From JAYRGC01 sp041908065 (lineage in GTDB: Bacteria; Pseudomonadota; Alphaproteobacteria; UBA9219), in the NCBI GenBank assembly GCA_041908065.1, contig JAYRGC010000002.1, forward strand, positions 1-39,982: a stretch of 39,982 bases of DNA. Direction: 5' to 3'. Position 1 is the first letter of the stretch. Each line of letters starts with the position of its first letter. The notes under the pieces were generated by a model that was not told the origin of the DNA, made no database searches, and worked only from the letters and a program-made list of their open reading frames with translations. This document shows positions 7,746 to 18,626 of the stretch, one piece after another. The translations under genes were made by a program, and so were the position numbers.

Positions 7746-8640
7746 CTTTGGCAACCTCGACGTCGGCGGATATTTGGCGGCGCAAAGCCTCCATATCCGC
7801 GAATTTGGCTTCCGGCCTTATGAATTTACGCAACTCCACCTCCCATTCCTCCCCGTATATGTCGCCTTCGAAATCGAATAGATGAAACTCCAGCAATTCC
7901 CGCGAGCCGTCCAAAGTCGGACGGACGCCGACGTTGGCAACGCCGCGCCGCGAGAAATCGTTTCCCGCCAGCCGCCGCGCCGCGATGGCGTAAACCCCGA
8001 AACGCGGGCGCAGATGCTCGCCCATCTCGATATTGGCGGTGGGAAACCCCATCTGCCGCGCGCGGGCGTCGCCGCGCGCGATCTTTCCCGACAACGACCA
8101 AGGGCGACCCAATATCTTCGCGGCCTGCCCCACGTCTCCGCAACGAAGGAATTCCCGCGCCCTCGACGAGGATATAACCTCGCCGGTTTCGTCGCGCAAC
8201 GGCTCGACCTCGGTCACGCCCAAACCGCATCCGGCCAAAAAACCCATATTCCCTTCGCGTCCGCGCCCGAAAACGAAATCGCATCCTGCCACCGCGTGAA
8301 CGGCGCGGCAACGCTTCGCCAGAACGTCTTCGACGAAATCGGCGGCGGAAGTCGCGGCCAGCTCGCGGGTAAATTCCAAGGTGATCACGTCGTCGACGCC
8401 CAAGTCGAGCAACAGCCTTTCCTTGACGGAAGCCGAGGTCAGGCGAAACGGCGGTATATCGGGATTAAGCACGCGGCGCGGGTGCGGCTCCATCGTCAAT
8501 ATGGCCGAACGGCACCCCAGCTCCCGAGCCTTGTCTATCGCGGCGGCTGCGATGCGACGATGCCCCAAATGCACTCCGTCGAAATTTCCCAACGCCACCA
8601 CGCGGCCAGTATTTTCTTCGTCAAAAGTTGTCTTTGCCAT
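7738..8640 (-). CDS. ribF: Bifunctional riboflavin kinase / FAD synthetase
   Basis: 300 residues, normal for RibF. The N-terminal nucleotidyltransferase half has LGNFDGVHLGHR (about residues 17-28), the FVEDVL and FVFGRGREGNMGFL motifs and SSSRAREFL; the C-terminal flavokinase half has GRARQMGFPTANI-like sequence (DARARQMGFPTANIEM) and GVYAI. It phosphorylates riboflavin to FMN and adenylates FMN to FAD. It is transcribed divergently from the hydrolase at 8710 and is followed by the overlapping trmB. No FMN riboswitch is recognisable in the 69-base divergent gap, as expected for a non-biosynthetic ribF. Confidence 0.96.
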   Translation of the reverse strand: MAKTTFDEENTGRVVALGNFDGVHLGHRRIAAAAIDKARELGCRSAILTMEPHPRRVLNPDIPPFRLTSASVKERLLLDLGVDDVITLEFTRELAATSAADFVEDVLAKRCRAVHAVAGCDFVFGRGREGNMGFLAGCGLGVTEVEPLRDETGEVISSSRAREFLRCGDVGQAAKILGRPWSLSGKIARGDARARQMGFPTANIEMGEHLRPRFGVYAIAARRLAGNDFSRRGVANVGVRPTLDGSRELLEFHLFDFEGDIYGEEWEVELRKFIRPEAKFADMEALRRQISADVEVAKDA

Positions 8641-8689
8641 ATCCGTTCCGCTAGGATGCGTCTCTGCCAGCCTCCCCCATGATAGTCAT

Positions 8690-8695
8690 TATAAT
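8690..8695 (+). promoter_or_regulatory. Perfect -10 hexamer TATAAT before the hydrolase gene
   Basis: TATAAT lies 14 bases before the ATG at 8710, so transcription would begin only a few bases before the start codon, giving a very short leader. No good -35 hexamer is seen at 16-18 bases upstream. It could instead be a chance match in an AT-rich divergent gap. Confidence 0.4.
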
Positions 8696-8709
8696 CTAAG
8701 CAGGTCTAG

Positions 8710-9615
8710 ATGCAGGAATTGTTCTACACCTCACCCAATGGCGTGAAACTTCGTTACGCATGGGCAAGAACCCGAGAAACCTCCGTGCGCGGCACAGTTT
8801 TATGCCTGCATGGGCGCATGGAGTGCCTTGAGGTATACGAAGAGCAGACAGCCGATTGGAACCGGCGAGGCTTCGACGTGGTGATGTTCGATTGGCGCGG
8901 ACAGGGCGGCTCCGAACGCCCAATCAAGCACGATCCGCACCGCCATCACATAGCCTCGTTCCACGAATACCGCTCTGACTTGCGGCATTTCCACGCCGAC
9001 GTGGCGGCCAAGATGGCGCGGGGCAAAATGCTGCTTTTCGCCCATTCCATGGGCGGATGCGTGGCGTTGGACTGGCTGACGAAGGAAAATTCTCCGGACA
9101 TAAAAGCGGCGATATTGACCGCCCCCATGTTGGCCATCCCAGTCCCCAGCGCGATATACGGTCCGGTCTTGCTGGCCTGTCACGCCGCCATAAAATTGGG
9201 GTTCGAGGAAAGCTATATCCCGGGCGAAAGCCGCTTTGAAGTCGCTAGTTGGACTTTCGAAAACAACGTCCTCACCAGCGACCCGCGCCGTTTCCGCGTC
9301 ATCCCCGACTGTTTCGCCGCCCGCCCCGATCTGTCGGTCGGCGGCGTCACATGGGGCTGGTTGCGCGCCGCGCTGAAAGCGGTGGAGCGCGTGCGGGAAA
9401 CCCTGCCGTCGCTGCGCGTCAACGCCTTGGTTTTCTCCAGCGGCGAGGACAAGGTAGTGCCCTATTCCGAACTCGGCAAATGGATACGCCGCATCCCCAA
9501 CGTGTCGGAGAAATTCTATCCCGAAGCCAAACACACCATAATGTTGGAAACGGATTCCATCCGCGATCGGGTTTGGCGAGACATCGACGGTTTTTTAAAG
9601 GATATTTCCGTCTGA
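8710..9615 (+). CDS. Alpha/beta hydrolase, lysophospholipase-like (Hydrolase_4)
   Basis: 301 residues. The nucleophile elbow is FAHSMGG (Ser113), the oxyanion region LCLHGRMECLEVYEE matches the PldB/monoacylglycerol lipase group, and the acid and base are probably the Asp in SSGEDKVVPY and the His in EAKHTIMLE near the C terminus. No signal peptide, so it is cytoplasmic or membrane-peripheral. Substrate is likely a lysophospholipid or acylglycerol, by family only. It is a single gene, divergent from ribF and convergent with tadC (27-base gap). Confidence 0.88.
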   Translation: MQELFYTSPNGVKLRYAWARTRETSVRGTVLCLHGRMECLEVYEEQTADWNRRGFDVVMFDWRGQGGSERPIKHDPHRHHIASFHEYRSDLRHFHADVAAKMARGKMLLFAHSMGGCVALDWLTKENSPDIKAAILTAPMLAIPVPSAIYGPVLLACHAAIKLGFEESYIPGESRFEVASWTFENNVLTSDPRRFRVIPDCFAARPDLSVGGVTWGWLRAALKAVERVRETLPSLRVNALVFSSGEDKVVPYSELGKWIRRIPNVSEKFYPEAKHTIMLETDSIRDRVWRDIDGFLKDISV

Positions 9616-9642
9616 ACCGCGCCCGATCCCCGAGAGCTTCGG

Positions 9643-10617
9643 TTATTTTCCGCCCATCGCGCTCATAACCTTGATCACGGCGGGGCCTATAAGCACCACG
9701 AACAGCGGCGGCAAAATAAAAACGATCATCGGCACGGTCAAAATCGCGGGCAAACGGGCTGCTTTCTCTTCCGCCCGCATCATGCGCTCGTCGCGCATTT
9801 CCGCCGATAACACCCGCAACGCCTGAGCCAATGGAGTGCCGTATTTCTCGGTCTGGATCAGCGTGTTCACCAACGCCAGCACCCCCGGCAACGGCACGCG
9901 CTCGGCCAACCCTTGCAAAGCTTTGTGGCGGTCGGGCAAAAAATTTAATTCCACCCCCGTCATGCCCATTTCCTCGGCCAGTTCGGGACAAGTGGGGCCT
10001 ATCTCGCGACCGACGCGATCGAACGAGGCGTCCATCCCCAATCCGGCCTCGGCGCAAATGACCATCAAATCCAAAGCGTCCGGCATTCCTTTGCGCAACT
10101 CGTCCTCGCGCTTTTGCGTCTGGTTTTTCAACAATACCACCGGCAGCAGCCAGCCTAGGATCGAAACCCCGAAAGCCACCCCAAATCCGGCCGCCGGTTT
10201 CATGTCGCCAACGCGCGCCACGAATATGAAAAACAAGGCCATGGCGAAAAAGCCGATCATAGCCCCAAGACGCGCCAGAACATAGGTAAACACCGCCTCC
10301 CGCGAATGGTATCCGGCGCGCTTGAGTTTGAGGCGCATATCGGCCATCGCCTCTCCGTCCGACGACAAAAGCATATCGGCTACGCGCTTAGCAAAACCCG
10401 AACGTTTTAAGGCGGCGCGGCGCGAAGGCCTCGCCTTGCGTTCGGCCTGAAACACCTCGCGATGACGCGCCACGTTACGCAACCTGCCTGATAGAGGGTC
10501 GCGCTCGACCAACGCCACCCAGATCAGCACCACGACCGCGAACGCCGCTATGCCGCAAAGCGCGGCCACCAGATTTGGATCGTTCAGCAGCTTGTTCATG
10601 TCAAACCCGACCGCCAT
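9643..10617 (-). CDS. tadC: Tad pilus inner-membrane protein TadC (T2SSF domain)
   Basis: 324 residues. Four to five hydrophobic segments flank a type II secretion F domain; the stretch GMPDALDLMVICAEAGLGMD, followed by ELAEEMGMTGVELNF and the downstream MRAEEKAARLPAILTVPMIV, is typical of TadC. With TadB it should form the membrane platform on which the CpaF ATPase acts. It is the last gene of the pilus operon and starts 28 bases after tadB. An alternative ATG six codons in (10599) is possible; neither start has a clear Shine-Dalgarno. Confidence 0.93.
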   Translation of the reverse strand: MAVGFDMNKLLNDPNLVAALCGIAAFAVVVLIWVALVERDPLSGRLRNVARHREVFQAERKARPSRRAALKRSGFAKRVADMLLSSDGEAMADMRLKLKRAGYHSREAVFTYVLARLGAMIGFFAMALFFIFVARVGDMKPAAGFGVAFGVSILGWLLPVVLLKNQTQKREDELRKGMPDALDLMVICAEAGLGMDASFDRVGREIGPTCPELAEEMGMTGVELNFLPDRHKALQGLAERVPLPGVLALVNTLIQTEKYGTPLAQALRVLSAEMRDERMMRAEEKAARLPAILTVPMIVFILPPLFVVLIGPAVIKVMSAMGGK

Positions 10618-10645
10618 TTTCGCGCAGAAGCCAAAACGCCGAACC

Positions 10646-11631
10646 TCATATTTCGAAGTTGATCATCTGCTTCATAAAGAACACTCCAAAACTCAGCCAC
10701 GTCAAACCTCCCGCCAACAGCACTTTGCCGCGCAAGTCGGTCAGCAAAATCATCATATATTCCGAGTTGACGGCCATCAGCAGAGCAAACATCAGAAAGG
10801 GCAGGGATCCGATTATCATCGCGCTCGCCCGCGCTTCCGACGACATAGCGCGTATTTTGAGTTTCAGTTGCCGCCTTTTTCTGAGCAAATCAGCCAAATT
10901 TCCCAAAGTCTCCGCAAGATTGCCTCCGGTCTCGCGCTGGATCGCCAAAGCGATGATGAAAAACCGATACTCCGGCGCGTCGATGCGCGAGGCGACTTCC
11001 CACATCGCCTCGTCCATCGAACGCCCCATGCGGATGCCGTCGCTGATGCGCTTGAACTCGGTTCCCACTGGCTCCGGCATCTCGCGCCCCACAGCGGCTA
11101 TGGACTCGCTGATGGGCAGGCCGGAGCGCAAGCCGCGACAAATGGTGTCGATGGCCTCGGGAAAACCGCCCAAAAACTTGCGAACACGCTTGTCGCCCAT
11201 CCGTCCCACGATCATATGAGGAAGATAAAGTCCGGCGGCGATCGCCATGAACACCGCAGCCGGACGCGACCATGCGAACGCGAAGGCGAACAACAGGAAA
11301 AAAACCATTATCGCCAGCGCGTTGATTATGAGGTATTCGCCCAGCGTAGTGCTGCGTCCGGTCTTGGCCAGCCGAGCCCGCAGCTTTGCGGGATTGGGCA
11401 GGAAAGTTTTGATCAAAAGGTTGAGAAAAGGAATGGCGCTGTCCGAACTGGAACGCACCAAGGTCTCGTGCCTACCTTTGGACAAAACGTTTTTCTTGAC
11501 CTCGCCCGCCGCGCTGACCCGAGCCAGACGCCTGTCCAAAACGCCGGAACCGCCGCCTCCGAACACTGCGAACAGCAGGAAAATTACCGTTCCTCCGCCT
11601 GCCGCCGCAAGAATAAAAGGAAGATATTGGT

Positions 11632-11635
<4 letters not shown>
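10646..11635 (-). CDS. tadB: Tad pilus inner-membrane protein TadB (T2SSF domain)
   Basis: 329 residues starting with GTG in a GTGA overlap with the cpaF stop. An N-terminal membrane helix is followed by two more hydrophobic segments and a T2SSF domain with FPEAIDTICRGLRSGLPISE and ALAIQRETGGNLAETLGNL, the TadB pattern. It pairs with TadC as the inner-membrane platform of the Flp/Tad pilus machine. The GTG start and overlap suggest translation coupled to cpaF. Confidence 0.94.
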
Positions 11636-13307
<1,672 letters not shown>

Positions 13308-13311
<4 letters not shown>

Positions 13312-14525
13312 TTCTTTTCACCCGAAGATTTTCCGCCTAACAACCCAAAAAATCCCTTTTTTGCGGTGGCAGCGGCGGGTTTGTTTTCCCCGAACAACGC
13401 CACCGCAATTTCGCGCATGGTTTTCGCCAATTGCGATTGCGGAGCGACGCTCGGCACGGACTTTCCGGCGTTGTTGGCGGCGGTCACGTTCTTATGATCG
13501 TCGGCGATGTTATAGTCCACTTTCGAATGCGCGCTTTTTACGAACGACGCCTCGTCAACCGCCGCCGGATGCTGTTGGCCGATCTTGGCGGCGGCGATCG
13601 TCACCTTGGCTTGTGTTCCGGAATCCTTGATGGCCTGCTTGATGCGAAGAGTGTCCCTGATGCCGGACAACGACAACTCAGTCACCAAAATTATTTCGTT
13701 CGCCGCCGTCAAAGCCCGCTTGTGCGCGGCCAGCAAATGGCGCGGCATATCGACCACCACCGCGCGATAGTTCAGGCGCAATTCCTTTATCAACGACAGC
13801 ACGGCGGTCGCGTCCATCGGCGCTATCTCGCTCACGGACTCCTCCGCCCCCAAAAGCGAGAGATTCTCGCTTTCGCTCGCCATCGCGCTGGAAACCATCA
13901 GATGATCGACGCGCTGCGGCGATGACACTATGTCTCGCAACCCGCGCCCGGGCTCCAGATCCAACGCCAAGGCGCAAGTTCCGAAATGCAAATCCAAATC
14001 CAAAATCGCGCTTTTGTGCTTAAGATCGTGCGCCGCTATCCACCCCAGATTGACGGCCAAAGTGCTGGCTCCCACTCCACCGCGCACCCCTATCACCACC
14101 GCGACCTTAGGCTCGCTGGCCTTCAAAGCGTCGCCGCCGCCGCGAACGGCGGCCGCCATCGCTTGGGACAACGCTTCCGGCGTCACCGGTTTAACCATGT
14201 AATCCGTAAGTCCGGCGGCGACCATGCTGCGATACACGCCGACGTCGTTGGCGGAACCTATCGCCACTATCTTGGCGATGGGGCCGCACAAGCTGACCAG
14301 CCGCGCCGCCGTTTGGGTAGGCTGTGGCTTGTCGTCTAAATCGACCACCGCGAACTTGGGCGGTGGCTTGGAATCCAACATCGCCATAAATGCGTCAGAA
14401 CCGCCCAACTGCACGTTCTGGCGCGGCATAGCGTTGCGTTCCGCCCATTCGCGAACGACCGAGGCCGTAGCCTCGTCGTTAAGGAACGCCATGAATTCCG
14501 GATTTGAAGGAGAATTTCCGCTCAC
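13308..14525 (-). CDS. cpaE: Tad pilus localisation ATPase CpaE/TadZ
   Basis: 405 residues, GTG start in a GTGA overlap with the cpaD stop. The N-terminal 130 residues look like an atypical receiver domain (FAVVDLDD, KIVAIG, AGLTDYMVKPV), followed by a MinD/ParA-type ATPase with the deviant Walker A region GVRGGVGAST and LDLDLHFGT. Proteins of this type place the Tad machine at a particular cell site, often a pole. The C terminus is a Lys/Gly-rich tail. Confidence 0.94.
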
Positions 14526-14935
14526 GGTTGAGCCCCCGGAACCTGCGCTTGCTGCGTCACCGCCGGAGCCGTGGCGTTAGGGTCTATAAGCGGCGTGGTC
14601 TTGCCTATGCGATAGCGCGCCACTCCCAGCGACGCGGCGGAACCGTCCGCCGGAACAAAGGTATCGTTGGCGACCAGATCCTCCGGCCTTTCCACCGCTA
14701 CCGCCAGATTGCGGGCGGTGGCGCATCCCAGTTGCGGCATCATGGTGTTTTCGAAAGGATCGTTGTTGTTGCCTTCGCGCCAACCCGGGCAAGGCGGCGG
14801 CACTGCCGCCAATCCATACCCATCGCGGGAAGGAACGAGGCCGATGGAATAATCGGGGTTCATGGCCGAACGCGAATGATCGCAAGCGGCGAGAGCCATC
14901 AAGGCGCAAACGGAAAGCAGGGCGGATTTGTTCAT
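14522..14935 (-). CDS. cpaD: Tad pilus lipoprotein CpaD, short form
   Basis: 137 residues. A lipoprotein signal ends in ALMALAAC, so it should be anchored in the outer membrane. The second half has the CpaD signature CPGW, then FENTMMPQLGCATARNLA and VERPEDLV. Known CpaD proteins are around 200 residues or more; here the segment normally between the lipobox and the CPGW motif is almost absent. A strong GGAGAAG ribosome binding site precedes the ATG. It should act with the CpaC secretin. I see no frameshift that would restore the missing part. Confidence 0.85.
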   Translation of the reverse strand: MNKSALLSVCALMALAACDHSRSAMNPDYSIGLVPSRDGYGLAAVPPPCPGWREGNNNDPFENTMMPQLGCATARNLAVAVERPEDLVANDTFVPADGSAASLGVARYRIGKTTPLIDPNATAPAVTQQAQVPGAQP

Positions 14936-14948
14936 TTTATCTTCTCCG

Positions 14949-16544
14949 TCATTCCAGTATGAACCCGCCCGGGCCGCTCAAGGCGGTTCCGGATTCCGGC
15001 CGGACCGTAGCGGGAGCCGAAGGCAAGGACTGCTTTGGCATGGCAGGAGGCGGTGGCGGAGACGGTTCCACCGGAGCCGTCACCACCGCGCTCGCCGGAG
15101 CCGCCGACGGGGCTGACATGCTATCCTCGGTTTGCCTGACCACCTCCGGCGGTTCGAGATTGCGAGCGCGTTTGTTTCCGCTCAACGCCCTCGCGTCCGT
15201 GGAACTGTTGGTGGTTCGCATCCGCACCAGACGATCGGTGTCGGACGGCAAACTGAGTCCGTCGGTCGGCAACGCCAGATTTTCTTCGCTTGCGGCTGGA
15301 CGCACGACGTAGGGGGTAATGATTATGACCAGCTCGCTTTCGTTGTTTTGAAAGCGGGTAGAGCGGAACAACGGCCCTAATATCGGCACGTCTCCCAAGA
15401 ACGGATACTTGTCGACGCTCTGGTTCTGGCTGTTGTTGAGCAGTCCGGCTATGGCGAAGCTCTGGCCGCTTTGCAGCTCGATCGTCGTCTCGGCGCGACG
15501 GGTCACCAACGCCGGAACGACTATGTTGTTCAAAGTCACCGAACCGGCGTCCGTAAGCTGGCTGACTTCGGGGCGCACATGGAGATTGATGCGGTCATCG
15601 TTGGTAATGGTCGGAGTAAAGGCCAACGACACGCCGTATTGCTTCCATTCGATGGTGACGGTGGTTTGCGACTGCGGCACGGGTATGGGGAATTCCCCGC
15701 CCGCCAAGAAGCTGGCGGTTTCGCCGGACATCGCCGTCAAATTAGGTTCGGCCAGAACCGTGATCAGCCCGTCTTTGGCCAAAGCGTCGATCAACCCGTT
15801 GATGTTGTGGCGTTGACCGGTATGGGTGACGCTGACCACCCCGTTGACGTCGCTGCCGCTGGTGGGGCGGGCGCGATCCAACAAATTGGTTCCCGACGCC
15901 AAAACTGTGGTTCCGGTAGCCAAACCGAAGGCGAACCCCCCTATATTGCCGATGCTTTCCCAATTGATGCCAAAGCGTTTATCCACGTCGCGAGACACCT
16001 CGGCAAAACGAACTCGTATCTGTATCTGGTTGTTTCCTCGCACCTGCAAGCGATTGATTACCTCGCCCCCTTCCTTGGGGACATAGCGCGCCGCCAAACG
16101 TCTGGCGTCCTCGGCGGCCGCAGCGTCCTTGACCTCTCCCGTCATCACGATGCCGCTGGGAATCGCCTCCACTTTTATCCGGTTGTTGGGAATTACGGCG
16201 TTCATCGCCATCCGTAGGTCGTCGAGATTTTGGGAAACCGAGATAACCCGATGCAATATGGTTTTGCCACCGACATCGCTGGCCACCAACGTGGTGTTAC
16301 CGGTGCGCTTGCCAAAAACCATAAGCGAGGTAGGGGAAAGCACCTGCACGTCCGCGACCTCTGGATTGGCGATGAACACAGAGGAAGCAGCTGAGTTCAA
16401 CGCGACCGCTGTGCCATGATCAACCGAAACCTTGACCGGAGCTGGAGCCGCAACCGAAGACGGCTCGGCCTGCGCCGCGCCTATGGGCAAGACAGCAAGC
16501 GCGGCGGCTAACCATAAAAACCTGAACAGTGAAAACGCTTTCAT
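14949..16544 (-). CDS. cpaC: Tad pilus outer-membrane secretin CpaC/RcpA
   Basis: 531 residues. A Sec signal peptide (about 1-26) is followed by a periplasmic BON/N0-like domain (AASSVFIANPEVADVQVLSP) and a secretin domain (VLAEPNLTAMSGETASFLAG, then GEFPIPVP; RTRFQNNESELVIIITPYVV). The last 100 residues are a Pro/Ser/Ala-rich tail not needed for secretin function. It should form the outer-membrane channel for the Flp pilus. The start overlaps the cpaB stop by ATGA; cpaD follows after 13 bases. Confidence 0.95.
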   Translation of the reverse strand: MKAFSLFRFLWLAAALAVLPIGAAQAEPSSVAAPAPVKVSVDHGTAVALNSAASSVFIANPEVADVQVLSPTSLMVFGKRTGNTTLVASDVGGKTILHRVISVSQNLDDLRMAMNAVIPNNRIKVEAIPSGIVMTGEVKDAAAAEDARRLAARYVPKEGGEVINRLQVRGNNQIQIRVRFAEVSRDVDKRFGINWESIGNIGGFAFGLATGTTVLASGTNLLDRARPTSGSDVNGVVSVTHTGQRHNINGLIDALAKDGLITVLAEPNLTAMSGETASFLAGGEFPIPVPQSQTTVTIEWKQYGVSLAFTPTITNDDRINLHVRPEVSQLTDAGSVTLNNIVVPALVTRRAETTIELQSGQSFAIAGLLNNSQNQSVDKYPFLGDVPILGPLFRSTRFQNNESELVIIITPYVVRPAASEENLALPTDGLSLPSDTDRLVRMRTTNSSTDARALSGNKRARNLEPPEVVRQTEDSMSAPSAAPASAVVTAPVEPSPPPPPAMPKQSLPSAPATVRPESGTALSGPGGFILE

Positions 16545-17533
16545 CTGCTTGACCTTTCCACGTCACCGGCAATGGCATCGTCCTGCCTCACCTCGAAAAC
16601 GGACTCCGAAGTTTCCTTGCCGCGCATGACTTGTATGTGCTGCACCGCGCCGCTGCGGCTGGCCGGTCCGGACAACACGCGGCTCACGTCGCTATCCCAC
16701 GTCACGCCGCCCCTTTCCTCCAGCGGAGGAATGGACGCCTCCGCGCCGACGGATTGTCCGTCGACGTTTATGCCTTCGGTTCCGGCCAAAGCGTTCTTGT
16801 CTTTTTCGGCGGAAGTTGCGGCGGCTTCCGGCTCGTTTGTCAAGCTGCGAAGCGACAAGGAAAGCGTGCCGATTTCTGAAGACAAAGCCACAGTTTCCGC
16901 CTGCCTCGGCGTGACTTCCAGCGTGGCGGTCTGCGCCACCTTGGGTTCCTTGGCCTGATCATCGGTCTTTTGATCCAACGCTAAAACCCGCACGTTGGTA
17001 AGAATGGTCTCGGCGACTTTATGGCCGCTGGACTCGGTATCCGGATTGGTCTTGCGGTTGACCTGATGGGTGACTATCACGTCCACCCTGTCGCCCGGAA
17101 ACACGAAACCGGCCACCCCGCCAACCGGCGTCATGGATATGGACACCGCCCGCATTCCCGGGTTCAAGACCGCCGCCATAAAGCCCTGTTCCTTGGACTT
17201 GATAACCCTCGTCGCCGTAATCGGCTCTCCGGCGTTCATGCCGCGCCGCACGACCGCGCCGTTGTATTCGGAAATCTCTCCCTTGCCCTTGACGGTGAAA
17301 TCCTCCGTCGCGCCATCGGTCGGCCACGGCTGCCATTTCACGTCGCCATCCTTGACGATGGTGCCGGAAGGCAAATCGCGGGAAGCCACCAGAACTTGCG
17401 TGGCGGCGGCCTCTACCGGCTGCGCCGGAGAACCATCAGCCGCGGGGTTTTGCATCATCGACCGCGCCATCATCATGGTTCCGGCGGCGATGGCTAAGGC
17501 CAAAATCAGAAGAATTATCTTGCGGGGCTGCAC
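16541..17533 (-). CDS. cpaB: Tad pilus assembly protein CpaB/RcpC
   Basis: 330 residues, GTG start with GGAG nine bases before it inside the end of cpaA, one base after the cpaA stop. An N-terminal membrane anchor (IILLILALAIAAGTMMMARS) is followed by a SAF domain (VLVASRDLPSGTIVKDGDV) and the RcpC region with MRAVSISMTPVGGVAGFVFP and GDRVDVIVTH. It is a periplasmic partner of the CpaC secretin. Confidence 0.94.
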   Translation of the reverse strand: MQPRKIILLILALAIAAGTMMMARSMMQNPAADGSPAQPVEAAATQVLVASRDLPSGTIVKDGDVKWQPWPTDGATEDFTVKGKGEISEYNGAVVRRGMNAGEPITATRVIKSKEQGFMAAVLNPGMRAVSISMTPVGGVAGFVFPGDRVDVIVTHQVNRKTNPDTESSGHKVAETILTNVRVLALDQKTDDQAKEPKVAQTATLEVTPRQAETVALSSEIGTLSLSLRSLTNEPEAAATSAEKDKNALAGTEGINVDGQSVGAEASIPPLEERGGVTWDSDVSRVLSGPASRSGAVQHIQVMRGKETSESVFEVRQDDAIAGDVERSSR

Positions 17534-17534
17534 G

Positions 17535-18062
17535 TCAGTTCACTCCGGTTGGTTGGGACAAGGCCTTGCTTGCGAAATTCAAAAGCACGCACAATCCGCC
17601 GATGGCGATAGCCACGCCGTAAGGAACCGGTATCTTTCTTATATTGACCGCCTCTTCCGGATTAGCCTTTCGGTTTTGCCAATAATGCGCGGCTGCCAGC
17701 ATCAATGACAAAAGCCCGCCCGCAATGGCGGTAATGAAAAGGAAAATTCCCAGCAGATCCGGCCCCGCCCATAAACTGGCGACCGCCAGCAGCTTGATGT
17801 CTCCGGCCCCCGCTATCTTGCGGGCGAACACCACGAACCCCGCCGCCAGAACCAGACAGAACATAGCGATGTGCTGCCCCCACTGAAGCTCCGCCGGAGA
17901 CGTAAACGCGAACAAAGGGAACAACGCGCCGATGCCGAGGCAAGCCAAATTGGGAATGCGATAGCTGCGCGCGTCGCTGACCGCCGCCGCCACGAACATG
18001 GCCGCCGCCGCCGCAAGCGTCGCGAAATACGTCAAGGCGTATATGTTCAGATCTTCTGGCAT
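17535..18062 (-). CDS. cpaA: Prepilin peptidase CpaA/TadV (A24 family)
   Basis: 175 residues from the ATG at 18062; the frame is open to an ATG at 18125, but that adds a charged extension without homology, and neither start has a strong ribosome binding site. Several membrane helices carry the two aspartate sites of A24 peptidases: DARSYRIPN near the N terminus and GAGDIKLLA (GxGD). It would cleave and process prepilins of the Tad system. No pilin gene is found next to it in this window. The gene starts 91 bases after ccmH on the same strand, so a shared transcript is possible. Confidence 0.93.
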   Translation of the reverse strand: MPEDLNIYALTYFATLAAAAAMFVAAAVSDARSYRIPNLACLGIGALFPLFAFTSPAELQWGQHIAMFCLVLAAGFVVFARKIAGAGDIKLLAVASLWAGPDLLGIFLFITAIAGGLLSLMLAAAHYWQNRKANPEEAVNIRKIPVPYGVAIAIGGLCVLLNFASKALSQPTGVN

Positions 18063-18153
18063 TGATTTCAAACGAAGGAAAATGTGGTGGAAACGAACGG
18101 AATTACCAGCCATTCTGCATCGCATATGATTAACGGTAAATGAATGCTCCGGC

Positions 18154-18561
18154 TTATTTACGCGAAGACCCGCGAAGCCGCCGCATTCTCGCCCGAAGAG
18201 TCAGCTTCGCCAGCGGCCAAATGGCAAATATGCCGATCAAAACTGGAGCCGACCACAAGATATAGGTATTGCCCTGCACCGGTGGTCGTAAAAGTATGAA
18301 ATCACCGTAACGGTCTCGCAACCAATTTTTGATTTCGTCGTCCGAAGCTCCGGCGGCCATCTTCTCGCGGATCAAAAGGCGCAGATCCGCAGCCATCGGA
18401 GCCGCCGAGTCGTTGATCGACTCGGCTTGGCACACCACGCAGCGTATCTCGTCGCCCAAGGCCGCCGCCCGCCTTTCCAAGACGGCGTTATCTTGGGAGA
18501 ACGCCGCGCCGGACGTGGCTAACACGAACAAAAAGGCCGCCGCCGCCCGCCAAAATGCCAT
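18154..18561 (-). CDS. ccmH: Cytochrome c maturation protein CcmH
   Basis: 135 residues from the ATG at 18561, which has GGAG eight bases upstream; a longer frame to 18624 is not supported. A signal peptide (MAFWRAAAAFLFVLATSGA) precedes the periplasmic three-helix domain with the redox pair RCVVCQ; a C-terminal membrane helix (TYILWSAPVLIGIFAIWPLA) follows. CcmH keeps apocytochrome c haem-binding cysteines reduced for haem ligation. Normally it sits with ccmF and ccmG; here it is alone between htpG (divergent, 65 bases) and cpaA. Confidence 0.93.
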   Translation of the reverse strand: MAFWRAAAAFLFVLATSGAAFSQDNAVLERRAAALGDEIRCVVCQAESINDSAAPMAADLRLLIREKMAAGASDDEIKNWLRDRYGDFILLRPPVQGNTYILWSAPVLIGIFAIWPLAKLTLRARMRRLRGSSRK

Positions 18562-18626
18562 TGTTTCGTTCTCCGTTCGGGATATACATATAGCCGATAG
18601 TCGCCATTGAAAGCCACGGAGCAAAC

